64,000 nt of DNA. Origin: Stappia sp. MMSF_3263 (GTDB taxonomy: Bacteria > Pseudomonadota > Alphaproteobacteria > Rhizobiales > Stappiaceae). A program made the translations under genes and the position numbers. Each line of letters begins with the position of its first letter. Within the stretch, counting starts at the first letter, position 1. The notes under the pieces are model-generated. The model did no database searches, was not told the DNA's origin, and worked only from the letters and a program-made list of their open reading frames with translations. The DNA is taken from NCBI RefSeq assembly GCF_030733745.1, contig NZ_JASHIK010000002.1:62001-126000 (forward strand), written 5' to 3'. Positions 55,898-64,000 of this stretch are shown here, piece after piece.

Positions 55898-57155
55898 CAA
55901 GCCACCATCCGAACAGGGTTTCGCGCAGGACATCTCTCGCCCGGCCGGTCACTGTGCCGCGCTCCACGGCGCCCGCAGTAACGAGCGGCGCCCGGTAGAC
56001 AACGGTCCCGCCCCGCAGGACCCGCAGCTCGCCAACCTCGCGACCACGCTCGACCGGGGCCGACAGAGGGCCCTTGTAGACGGCCCGCAGGTGATAGTCG
56101 TGGCGGTCGCCGCGCGGCAGCAGGATCTCCACGGACCGGTCGACCCTCAAAGGCACCTGGGAATCGGTTCCGCCAAACACACGCGCCTGCGTCACCGCCT
56201 CGCCGGCGGCATACAGCACCACCTCCTCGTAGTCCTTCTCCAGGCTGTCGAAGAGATCGCGCAAGGCATCGCGGCGGTCGTCGGAGGTCTTGTGACCCGC
56301 CACGACCCCGACGAGGCGCCGGGAGCCGCGCAGCACGGATCCGATGCCGTTGAAGCCTGACGTTTCCGAATATCCGGCGACAAGACCGTCGAGCCCGGGA
56401 ATTTCCTCGAGCAACGGGTTCTTGTTGCGCTGGAAAATGCCGTTCCAGGTGAAGTCCGGGGCGCTGAAGAGCGTGTAATAGGGCGTATGTCGGGAGAGCA
56501 CATAGGCGGCAAGGCGTGCGAGATCGCGTGCGCTCGTGTGGGCGCTGGCCGCCTCGTAGCCGGTCGGATTGGCGAAACGCGTGTCCGTCATTCCCAGTTC
56601 GGCTGCCCGGGCGTTCATGCGGGCCGCGAACGCCTCCTCGCTGCCGGCCATGCCTTCCGCAAGCACGATTGCCGCATCGTTGGCATTCTGGATGATCAGC
56701 CCGCGCAGCAGGTCGATCACCGGGACTTCGCTCTTGAGCCGGGCAAACATGGTGGTGACCCGTGCCGGCGCGCCGCCCGTGCGCCAGGCATGCTCGCTGA
56801 CAGGAAACGTCTGTTCCTGGGTGATCTCGCCCGCAGCAAGGGCGTCGAACACAACAACGGCGGTCATCAGCTTGGCGGACGAGCCGGGCTGAAAACGCAG
56901 GTTGGCGTTGCGGTCGGCAAGCAGCGTGCCCGTGGTGAAGTCGAGCAACAGCGCCGATGTCGCATCCGCCGGTTTGGCCGTGTCCTGGGCCATTGCCGGT
57001 CCAGCGGCGGAAACGACGACCGGCAGGAGAATTGCGACTACGAGGCCGGCCTTGCGGATCAGACGGCGCAGTGCGGCCATCCGATCTGCCTGCGGGATGT
57101 GTGCGTGCGGCGGGTTTGCGTGCGGCATCGCCCCTGCCCCGGCATGCGCCGTCAT
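55887..57155 (-). CDS. D-alanyl-D-alanine carboxypeptidase-like protein with two altered catalytic motifs
   Basis: 422 residues of the PBP5/DacF family: signal peptide at about 26-57 (cleavage PAMAQ), serine-peptidase domain, then the PBP5 C-terminal beta domain (PLRVDRSVEILLPRG) and a C-terminal amphipathic end. The nucleophile motif SxxK is present as SSAK (92-95). The second motif, normally S-x-N, reads N157-A158-N159 and the third, normally K-T-G, reads V259-A260-G261. I checked both against the codons. The flanking sequence is otherwise well conserved, so it may be an inactive regulator or binding protein, although position next to tmk is that of the normal enzyme in Rhizobiales. ATG 57155 has AGGAG at eight bases. 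Confidence 0.85.
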   Translation of the reverse strand: MTAHAGAGAMPHANPPHAHIPQADRMAALRRLIRKAGLVVAILLPVVVSAAGPAMAQDTAKPADATSALLLDFTTGTLLADRNANLRFQPGSSAKLMTAVVVFDALAAGEITQEQTFPVSEHAWRTGGAPARVTTMFARLKSEVPVIDLLRGLIIQNANDAAIVLAEGMAGSEEAFAARMNARAAELGMTDTRFANPTGYEAASAHTSARDLARLAAYVLSRHTPYYTLFSAPDFTWNGIFQRNKNPLLEEIPGLDGLVAGYSETSGFNGIGSVLRGSRRLVGVVAGHKTSDDRRDALRDLFDSLEKDYEEVVLYAAGEAVTQARVFGGTDSQVPLRVDRSVEILLPRGDRHDYHLRAVYKGPLSAPVERGREVGELRVLRGGTVVYRAPLVTAGAVERGTVTGRARDVLRETLFGWWLDEG

Positions 57156-57292
57156 GCGTCCTGCTCCTGTCGCCGTCACTGCCTTGCCGGCGAAAATGGC
57201 CGGCGCGCTCCCCGCGCCTTACGGCGCAGGGGCGAAACATACCGTCTTGGAGTGGGTACGCCTACCGGCTATTTGCCGATTGCCGAACTGTT

Positions 57293-58483
57293 TCAGCGCG
57301 GTGTGCGGGCAAGATCACGCGGGGCGACCCCGCCGGAGATCGCGTCGAAGGCGCTGTAGGCAGCCTCGATCCGGGCCGTTGCATGGTAGGAGGAGATCGC
57401 CGATCCGCGTGCGAACGTGCTCGGTTGACCGAGATAGGCCGGACCGGGTGCCGTTTCGCGCTCGCCCGTAAGGCTGAGCGGACCGTCGCCCTGCCCCGTT
57501 CCGCTCTCGTCATAGCCGAGCGCGGGCTGGGCGGCGGGCATATCCGGCGCGGGAGCGGAGAAGGTATTGAGCGAGGCGACCCGCACCGTCGCGGCGCTTG
57601 CCTCGAAGGCGGTTGCCGGATCGAAAGCGGCCGTGACCATGCGGCCGAAATCGCCCGATCCCGCGACAACCGGGCCGTAGGGGCGATTGCGCGGCACGGG
57701 TGCCGGACCGATCGCGACGGGGACCGAGGGTTGCGGATCTGCCATGGCGAGCATGGTGCCCGGCATGGTCGCGCCCGGCTCGACGGCGCCCGGACCGCGA
57801 TAGGAGGCCATAAGGAAGGCCTCGTCCTTGCCGTGCAGGGGCGCTCGGCCGACATATTCGACCTTCACCTTCGCAACGCCCTTGCTCTTGTAGTCGAGCA
57901 TGGTCGCGACGCGCTCGGAAAGGTCGATGGTGCGATTGCCGTGGAACGGCCCGCGGTCGTTGACGCGCACGATCAGGGAACGGCCGTTCTTGACGTTGGT
58001 CACCCGGGCGTAGGACGGCAGGGGCATCGTCGTGTGCGCCGCTGTCAGCGCGTTGCGGTCGAAGATCTCGCCATTGGCGGTCATGCGGCCGTGGAATGTC
58101 GGGCCGTACCAGGATGCCAGCCCCTCTGACTGGTAGTTCGGGTCGAGCTTCGGTCGGTACCATTTGCCGGCGACCTTGTAGGGCTTGCCGACCATGTAGC
58201 GGCCACCGCCCTTGGGCACCGGTTTCCCGCCATCGACCATGCGCGGGCTTGCCGCGACGCCGTATTTCTCTTCGCTGAACTTGACCTTGCCACCGCTTTT
58301 CGGCGCGGAACCGCAGCCGGCCAGCGCCAGGCAGAGGGTGGAGACCGTCACGAACGCAAGCGTACGGGGCGTCGCCAGTCGCGACAGTCCACCCGCACCC
58401 GGCAAGGGTGTCATGTGACGGGAAATCCTGGGGTTTGCGCTCAAGTTCCGGCGGTTGTCCGCCAGTGCCTTGTCGTTCGTCAT
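57293..58483 (-). CDS. rlpA: Septal ring lytic transglycosylase RlpA-family lipoprotein
   Basis: 396 residues. The lipobox is LALAGC (Cys57); a later ATG at 58414 would give a shorter leader. The double-psi beta-barrel domain contains EGLASWYGPTFHGRMTANGEIFD and RVNDRGPFHGNRTIDLSERVA, the RlpA signature with its catalytic Asp. The long C-terminal tail is Ala/Pro-rich with no SPOR domain apparent. RlpA cleaves naked glycan strands at the septum. It begins the order rlpA - dac - tmk - holB - metG. Shine-Dalgarno AGGGCGG precedes ATG 58483. Confidence 0.93.
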   Translation of the reverse strand: MTNDKALADNRRNLSANPRISRHMTPLPGAGGLSRLATPRTLAFVTVSTLCLALAGCGSAPKSGGKVKFSEEKYGVAASPRMVDGGKPVPKGGGRYMVGKPYKVAGKWYRPKLDPNYQSEGLASWYGPTFHGRMTANGEIFDRNALTAAHTTMPLPSYARVTNVKNGRSLIVRVNDRGPFHGNRTIDLSERVATMLDYKSKGVAKVKVEYVGRAPLHGKDEAFLMASYRGPGAVEPGATMPGTMLAMADPQPSVPVAIGPAPVPRNRPYGPVVAGSGDFGRMVTAAFDPATAFEASAATVRVASLNTFSAPAPDMPAAQPALGYDESGTGQGDGPLSLTGERETAPGPAYLGQPSTFARGSAISSYHATARIEAAYSAFDAISGGVAPRDLARTPR

Positions 58484-58910
58484 GCTGCCGCCCTACTCGA
58501 TACCTGAACCGGCGGATTCCGGAGCCGTGAAACCTGTCCCGCATGCGTCCGGGAGTTTTCACAACAACTCGCGTTCCTCATGTCACCTGCCGGCGGAAAT
58601 CCTTTCCGCCGGTCCGACATGTCCGGACACTGCCCGCCCCGCATTCATCGCATCGGGCGGCCCTCAGTGACCGCATCCCGCGATGACGGGATCTGTTCCT
58701 CGGCAGTGCACGCCGGTCGGACCCGTTTTCACGATGCCGCCCCCCAAATGGCGCATCGCGACACGAGTACCACAGCGTCTCTTACTGCAAGGTGAAGACA
58801 GGGTCGATAAGCTGACCGCGCAAGAATACCGCTTTTCCACCGACCTGTAGCAAAAGGGCCGCAGTTCCCGGATCATTCGAACCCTGATGGCCTTGCTGGG
58901 CGGTTCTGGT
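58484..58910. other. Intergenic region with a hairpin
   Basis: 427 bases between the rlpA start and the end of a small minus-strand gene. A 10-bp perfect stem with a TCC loop lies at 58590-58612 (CCGGCGGAAA / TTTCCGCCGG). It lacks a T-run and could be in the rlpA leader. I saw no coding frame, tRNA or known RNA in the rest. Confidence 0.4.
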
Positions 58911-59312
58911 TCAGTTCCCGATTCTGGCGCGCCCCGACAGGCCGTCGTCGCGTTTCCAGAACAGCATGTCGCCCTCCCCCTTCGACAGGGTGAAGCAGAA
59001 CTGCTTGCCGTCGTACCAGCTCTGCCATTTCTGGCAGAGACGATCGCCCCTCACCCACCATTTGCCCTGGTCCTTGGGTTGCATGAAGCGGCCAAGGCCG
59101 ACGGCATCGCCCGACCCGTTCACGCGACCGTTGGACTTGTAGTAGAGCGGGAACTCGCCGCCGAGCGGCGTCTTGAGGTAGATGCGCTTGCCGGCGACGG
59201 TTTGCAGGATTTCGCGTTCTGACAATGGCGTGCGTGCCTGCGCGACTGTTGCGGTGGCCGCGCAGGCCACCATCGCGAACACTGCCGCACATGCTGAGAA
59301 CTGCCTGGTCAT
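58911..59312 (-). CDS. Small exported protein, DUF995-like
   Basis: 133 residues. Signal peptide about 1-26 (cleavage VAQA), then EREILQTVAGKRIYLKTPLGGEFPLYY, QPKDQGKWWVRGDRLCQKWQSWYDGKQFCFTL. The Trp/Cys pattern recalls DUF995-type exported proteins of Rhizobiales, with role unknown. ATG 59312 follows GGGAGACAAGG; longer forward extensions lack a signal peptide at their start. Confidence 0.65.
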   Translation of the reverse strand: MTRQFSACAAVFAMVACAATATVAQARTPLSEREILQTVAGKRIYLKTPLGGEFPLYYKSNGRVNGSGDAVGLGRFMQPKDQGKWWVRGDRLCQKWQSWYDGKQFCFTLSKGEGDMLFWKRDDGLSGRARIGN

Positions 59313-59738
59313 GCCTTGTCTCCCGGATATCGATTGCTGGGCGAGCGGCTGTCTGGCGCCGCCCCGGCTCTCTCCAACCATGATTACGGGAATGCAGGCG
59401 AAGCGGATCAGGGCGAACGAGACGTGGGCTTTTCTGGCAAGCGGATCGCCGGAAGGCCGCCGCGACCCGCAAACCGTTCTCGGATATCCGGATTTGCGCC
59501 CGGCACGCACTTGTGTGACGCCGGTCACACAACGTCTGCAGGGGCTACGCTACAACAAGGACATGGCGCGTGCCCCCGCGCCGGACGCCGATCAAACGGC
59601 GCTGCCGCCGATCCGGTCCCTGCCTCGACCTTCCGGATCGGCGGCTTTCGTTTGCGCGGCGCGAACCCGCCCTCTCCCACAGCATCTCCCCCTTGCCGCT
59701 TGACAAGAAGGCGTGGCAAGGCGAAACGGGATCGCGCA

Positions 59739-59828
59739 GGATGGGTGGCCGAGTGGTTTAAGGCAGCGGTCTTGAAAACCGCCGTGCGGGAGACCGTACC
59801 GTGGGTTCGAATCCCACCCCATCCGCCA
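59739..59828 (+). tRNA. tRNA-Ser (anticodon TGA)
   Basis: Acceptor stem GGATGGG (59739-59745) pairs with CCCATCC (59818-59824), discriminator G and encoded CCA follow. The anticodon stem GCGGT / ACCGC encloses CTTGAAA, so the anticodon is TGA (59773-59775). A long variable arm and the T-arm GTGGG-TTCGAAT-CCCAC are present, as in class II tRNA-Ser. Its 3' end borders lower-GC DNA, a common integration site. Confidence 0.98.
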
Positions 59829-60127
59829 AACACCGCCGATTGCCGCACAAATTGAACGGTTATTTTCTTTATTATCAATCTGATAGATTACCGCGAGGCG
59901 ATTGGCGTGCGGAGAGGAGTTCTCACACGCCCAGCCAAGCACGATAGCCCTACCAGTATAACCGCCGATGGTACTCCACAGGCCCGCTGCGCTTCTGCTA
60001 GGCAAGGTAGCAACAGGTAAGCGTGTTGCGTGCCTCATCGCTCTTGATGGGCCGGAATTTTTCGGTGGTGTCATGGCGTGGTGTGCGGGACAATAAAACT
60101 GGTAAAATGACGTGAATCAAGCCGATC
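59829..60127. other. Spacer between tRNA-Ser and the large STAND-like gene
   Basis: 299 bases, locally A/T-rich near 59850-59895 (TTATTTTCTTTATTATCAA). No integrase, repeat of the tRNA 3' end or other gene is visible. TAAAAT at 60103-60108 is a possible -10 element of the next gene but no good -35 partner was found. Confidence 0.4.
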
Positions 60128-63100
60128 ATGAATGATGACAAAGACCCGAGCGTCACACCGATAGCAATAGACAAGGTACGAGCCTCCAAGGCTGGTCATG
60201 CTTATCATGAAGCTTGGGCAGCGCGTACAGCGCTTGAGCTTCTTCTGCCGTCGACCGACCTCACCGCCATCACGCTCGAAGGCTTTGATGAACGAGACGA
60301 GCAAGAGCTGGGAACCGGTGCGGTCGAGATCGCTGATCTTGTCCGATACCACGGCGGAACCGACGTTGCCCGGGCGCACCGAGTCACGATCGTTCAGTTC
60401 AAATACTCGATCGCCAGCGCCGACACATCAGTTCGAGCCGCAGACCTTGCTTCTACGCTCACCAAATTCGCCGCAACCGACGCCGAGCTTCGAGCGATGC
60501 ACGGCGATGACCATGTCGACAAAGTGGTCAGGTATGAATTTTCAACAAACCGGCCCATCCACGACAATTTAGGTCCGGCGATTGCAGCAGTGATCGCGGA
60601 TACCGAAGAAGATGGTGATAAGGGGCGCCAAGCAGCCCGAATCGCGCAAGCTCTGAAGGACTACCCGCATCCTGCTGCCGAGTTGCTGCGTCGGCTAGAT
60701 TTGATGGGCAGCAAAGGGAGCTTGATCGACGCGGAGCGCACGATTTCCGCGACCCTAGCTGCATGGAGCGAACCCAGTGATCCAGATGCGGAGAAGCGCC
60801 TGCTCAAGCTGCGGAATCTTATCAGGATTAAGGCCGGCCCCGGCAGCGAAACAGATAAGCGTGTTGATCGGGTAGCAGTCCTGGCTGAGTTGGAAGTCGA
60901 GCACGAGGATCGCCTGTATCCGACCCCTGATGCATTTTCCGAGGTCAAGGAAGTCGTGCAGCGCGCGGTTCTCGACGACATCACAATCCTTGCCCGTGAG
61001 GTTGGTTTTCCCCTCGTGGTCCATGCGGCAGGTGGAATGGGCAAAACGGTGTTGATGCAGGGCATGACCGACCAGTTGCGCGCTGACGGACCCGTAGTAC
61101 TCTTCGACGGGTTCGGCGCAGGGCGATGGCGGGACCCTGCTGACGGCCGGCATCTCCCGGAGCGGACATTGGTTCACATTGCCAATCTCCTATCCGGGCA
61201 AGGACTTTGCGATATTCTCCTGCCCGTCGCTGACGTAACCAGCTTGCTGAGGGCATTTCGGAGGCGGTTGGCCCAGTCTGTCACAACGGCTCGGAACACG
61301 CGCAGCGACGCATGTCTGTCGCTGGTTCTAGATGCCATCGACCACGCTGGTCTTGCCGCACAGGAAACCGCCACGTCATCATTCGCCCATCTTCTCCTGC
61401 GCAGCATCAGTATCGATCCGATTGATGGTGTTCGTATCGTTGCATCGTGCCGCACCGAGCGGCTCGCGTTGGCAACCGGCGACAGCTCGCATCGCTCTTT
61501 CTCAGTTCCATTGTTCACTGACACTGAGGCACGTACTCTTATCGCACGCCGAGTACCGGACGCCTCAGCCGCTGAAGTCGCTGCGTTACTCATGCGATCC
61601 GGCCGCAATCCACGCTGCCTAGACAATCTGATTTCGAGTGGACGCCCCTTCGATCCAGTGTCCTTCCCCGACAACCCTAGCGAGCCACACGATCTGCTCG
61701 ATGCGCTTCTCCGCAAGCGTCTTGAAGAAGCGCGCAGTACGGCGCGCGCTCGCGGTGCCACAGATCGGGACATCGATCTTCTGCTCACCGGCATTGCCCT
61801 GCTGGCGCCGCCGGTACCAATCGAAGAACTCGCCGCAGCGCATGGATTGATCGCCGAGCAGGTCGAGAGTTTCGCCGCTGATCTCGCTCCCTTGCTGGAG
61901 CGAACACCCCATGGTCTGATGTTCCGCGATGAGCCTACCGAAACTCTGATCCGATCTACCTATGGCACGAGGCAAGTGGGCCGAGATCGAGTTATTGCCG
62001 CTCTTCAGGAACGCCAGCTTACTTCAAACTATGCAGCCCGAGCGTTGCCGGCGCTGCTTACATCGCTGCGCGATGCGGATCAGCTCATTCGGCTGGCTTA
62101 CGACCTGCGCGTTCCCAGCGGGGCGTCACAAGTCAGCACGCGCGACATCCGGTTAGCTCGGATCACGGCCGCTATCGCGTTGGCGGGAGAGCTTGGCCGG
62201 CGCGACGATCTTTTGCGCCTACTGCTGGAGGCATCGCTTGTTGCCGCCGGCCACGAACGATCCGACCGTTTTCTCTACGAGCATCCTGATCTCGCCGCAG
62301 CGGCAGGTGACCCCGAGGCGCTGCGGCGTCTCTCTGCAACCAATGTTGGCTGGCCAGGTGGCAAGCACGCCGCGCTGGCATTGGCGAATGCGTTCGCTGG
62401 CGATCGAGACGAAGCTCGCCGTCATGCCCGGCGGTCGATCGACTGGCACAATTGGTCGGCACACTCAAAACGTGGCGCGCGATTCAACGAGTCGAACACG
62501 TCGCGAAAATGGGACGACGTTGGCTTCGCCTATGTCGAGATGCTCGCGGGCAACGATGTGCGTGTAGCCGAATTCTTCGCCCGCCGAGATGACGGTGCGG
62601 CGTTCGCCAAATTTCACGACCTATTTGATCTTCTAGAGCGCCACCAACGTTCTGCCCACCCTCCGACCACGCGTATCGCAAGACGGCTATTGCGATGCCG
62701 AATTCCATCGCGGGCCCTCTTTGCAGCCGCGCTGCAATTCGCCGGCGGCGACCCCTCCCATGTGATCAGGATGATCACCGCCCTTTCCGCTGCTCCGCCT
62801 ATCACCGACAACAACAAGAACTTGGCGATGGCCAGCGTTCTGGCGTCAGCCCGAGCGGCCGATCTCGGCTTGGAACGAGAGGGGACGGCTATCCTCGCCG
62901 GGGCAGCGCTCAAAGCCCAAACGATCTATGACTATTCGAGCTACTATCCGATTGACCGCACGGTCGATGTGATCGTGCTCGCTGCCGGCGTGCGAGCTGC
63001 GTTGCGGCGCAAGCCTGTCACTTTAATAGACATTGCACCGGCGGAACTGATTGAATTGGCTCCCGTAAGCGCGCGGTCGCGCGGCGCAGCTGCCTTCGTT

Positions 63101-64000
63101 CGCGTGCTGAATCAGAAGCTGGCCGCACCAAAGTATGATGGAAAGCAGCGGCGGCGAAAACGGCGCGATGGACTTGATGAAGAGAAGCGCTCCGAATATT
63201 CGCGCGTTCTCAGCAACCGGGTCACGCCGTTGCTGCAATACGCGCAGGACGCCGCTAACATCATTCGCCCACCGCGCGGAACAACGCGCACCGAGATGCT
63301 GATCGCGGCTTTCGACCGTCTTGTCAGCGACGTCGATGAAGCATCCAACTACCCGTATCGAGACGGGAAGGCTTACCTCGCGCGAACAGGTTTCCGCGTG
63401 CTTTTCTATCTCGCCGACGCGTTGGGAGCGTTCGACGCAGTTCTTGCAACGCGTATGGCCGAATGGGCGGCGAATGCCCCGGGCTTGTTCGCTCCAGAAC
63501 TGACTGACGCTGTGGCTCGGCTCTCTCGTATCCCGCATTGCCACGATGCCGCGCTCCTGCTCGCCAGCCACGTCGAGCGGAAGATTCAGCTGGATACTGA
63601 TGTCGGATCTAGGGTCACCGCCTATGGCGGCCTTGCGCGCGCGCTGTGGCGAGTGAGTACCGACGAGGCCGCAGCGTACTTCCGTCGCGCGCTCGACTTA
63701 GCCGAAGCAATTGGTTCGGACGATTTCGATCGCACCAATCACCTTCTGGAATTGACTGGGCACTATTCTGGCCCGGAGCTGTCGCCTGAGGCCGCGCACA
63801 CCCTCGCGCGCATTCTTGAGTTGAATCAGAATGAGGATGACCGGTTTCCTTGGATCGAATACGCGCAGACGATGGTGCCGATTGCCGGTAGTGCAACGTT
63901 GGCGATGCTGGCACGGCTGGATGATCGTGATGCCGCACGTCTTGGCCTGTCCCTCGGTCCTGCGCTCACAGTCCTCATCCGCAACTCCAAGCTGTCGGCT
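60128..64000 (+). CDS. Very large STAND-like ATPase with N-terminal nuclease-like domain (Avs-type candidate), 3' end outside window
   Basis: Open from ATG 60128 to the right edge: 1291 residues, no stop. Residues about 20-100 carry PD-(D/E)XK-like elements: helix Glu E28 (AGHAYHEAWAARTALELL), D70 in EIADLVRY, and Q90-F-K92-Y-S. The ATPase core has Walker A GGMGKT (302-307) in VVHAAGGMGKTVLMQGM, Walker B LVLDAID (D402, D405) and the sensor-like VASCRTERL near 438-446. A winged-helix-like region at about 548-612 ends GLMFRDEPTETLIRSTYG. The rest is helical, TPR-like near the end. The closest architecture known to me is the antiviral Avs NTPases (nuclease effector, STAND, long sensor repeats). 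No partner gene is visible, and no classical Shine-Dalgarno is obvious. Confidence 0.7.
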   Translation, partial: MNDDKDPSVTPIAIDKVRASKAGHAYHEAWAARTALELLLPSTDLTAITLEGFDERDEQELGTGAVEIADLVRYHGGTDVARAHRVTIVQFKYSIASADTSVRAADLASTLTKFAATDAELRAMHGDDHVDKVVRYEFSTNRPIHDNLGPAIAAVIADTEEDGDKGRQAARIAQALKDYPHPAAELLRRLDLMGSKGSLIDAERTISATLAAWSEPSDPDAEKRLLKLRNLIRIKAGPGSETDKRVDRVAVLAELEVEHEDRLYPTPDAFSEVKEVVQRAVLDDITILAREVGFPLVVHAAGGMGKTVLMQGMTDQLRADGPVVLFDGFGAGRWRDPADGRHLPERTLVHIANLLSGQGLCDILLPVADVTSLLRAFRRRLAQSVTTARNTRSDACLSLVLDAIDHAGLAAQETATSSFAHLLLRSISIDPIDGVRIVASCRTERLALATGDSSHRSFSVPLFTDTEARTLIARRVPDASAAEVAALLMRSGRNPRCLDNLISSGRPFDPVSFPDNPSEPHDLLDALLRKRLEEARSTARARGATDRDIDLLLTGIALLAPPVPIEELAAAHGLIAEQVESFAADLAPLLERTPHGLMFRDEPTETLIRSTYGTRQVGRDRVIAALQERQLTSNYAARALPALLTSLRDADQLIRLAYDLRVPSGASQVSTRDIRLARITAAIALAGELGRRDDLLRLLLEASLVAAGHERSDRFLYEHPDLAAAAGDPEALRRLSATNVGWPGGKHAALALANAFAGDRDEARRHARRSIDWHNWSAHSKRGARFNESNTSRKWDDVGFAYVEMLAGNDVRVAEFFARRDDGAAFAKFHDLFDLLERHQRSAHPPTTRIARRLLRCRIPSRALFAAALQFAGGDPSHVIRMITALSAAPPITDNNKNLAMASVLASARAADLGLEREGTAILAGAALKAQTIYDYSSYYPIDRTVDVIVLAAGVRAALRRKPVTLIDIAPAELIELAPVSARSRGAAAFVRVLNQKLAAPKYDGKQRRRKRRDGLDEEKRSEYSRVLSNRVTPLLQYAQDAANIIRPPRGTTRTEMLIAAFDRLVSDVDEASNYPYRDGKAYLARTGFRVLFYLADALGAFDAVLATRMAEWAANAPGLFAPELTDAVARLSRIPHCHDAALLLASHVERKIQLDTDVGSRVTAYGGLARALWRVSTDEAAAYFRRALDLAEAIGSDDFDRTNHLLELTGHYSGPELSPEAAHTLARILELNQNEDDRFPWIEYAQTMVPIAGSATLAMLARLDDRDAARLGLSLGPALTVLIRNSKLSA

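Noticed and set aside
59592-60074. Minus-strand frame across the tRNA-Ser
   Set aside because: It reads through the tRNA gene and lacks any family pattern, so it is not an integrase remnant.
60198-63938. Many short frames inside the last 4 kb on both strands
   Set aside because: All overlap the single long plus-strand frame from 60128, which has a coherent domain order; they lack motifs and ribosome binding sites.

Overview
The window is high-GC DNA from an alphaproteobacterium, most likely of the Rhizobiales (Hyphomicrobiales). The signs are a phosphatidylcholine synthase gene, an IalB-type 'invasion' protein, a DUF1194 gene, the order rlpA - D-Ala-D-Ala carboxypeptidase - tmk - holB - metG - tatD - MBL hydrolase, and kdsA next to eno. 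Most of it is ordinary chromosome. The last 4 kb, beyond a tRNA-Ser gene, looks acquired.

Layout. 1-7079: the 5' part of an MttB-family corrinoid methyltransferase gene (minus strand, cut by the left edge), divergent from a complete Dpp/Opp-type ABC importer (substrate-binding protein, two permeases, fused double ATPase). 7085-9952: DUF1194 exported protein, class III adenylate cyclase, PPOX-fold protein. 9975-16981: SLAC1/TehA-type transporter and envelope/central carbon genes (glmU, UDP-glucuronate-epimerase-like gene, galU, kdsA, eno). 17175-23414: exported protein, FrnE/DsbA-like oxidoreductase, and a compact minus-strand trio of YejA-like binding protein, AMP-ligase-fold protein with degenerate motifs, and PleD-like protein with degenerate motifs. 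23759-33327: IalB protein, hspQ, a malyl-CoA-lyase-like enzyme, LpxL-like acyltransferase, AEC transporter, CaiB-type CoA-transferase, UbiH-like monooxygenase, DUF2182 membrane protein, pcs and TerC.

33409-45537: quinone oxidoreductase, a LysR regulator and a long purine unit: uraH, xdhABC and a BMP-family nucleoside/purine ABC importer, closed by a strong intrinsic terminator. The importer would bring in purines or nucleosides and xanthine dehydrogenase would oxidise hypoxanthine/xanthine to urate. UraH acts further down, but uricase is not in the window. 45592-46985 is a small patch with a HIT-protein remnant and two minor minus-strand genes. 47280-50322 holds a GGDEF diguanylate cyclase and a cysteine-rich exported protein. 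50342-58483 is the housekeeping block recX/MBL/tatD/metG/holB/tmk/dac/rlpA. Its D-Ala-D-Ala carboxypeptidase-like protein has lost two of the three active-site motifs. 58911-59312 is a small exported protein.

59739-59828 is tRNA-Ser(TGA). About 300 bp beyond it starts a very large plus-strand reading frame (60128 to the right edge, 1291 codons without a stop). It combines an N-terminal PD-(D/E)XK-like nuclease motif set, a STAND/NACHT-like P-loop ATPase core, a winged-helix-like segment and a long helical/TPR-like C-terminal part. This is the architecture of Avs-type antiviral STAND proteins and is the most interesting object here. No integrase, IS element or CRISPR array was seen.
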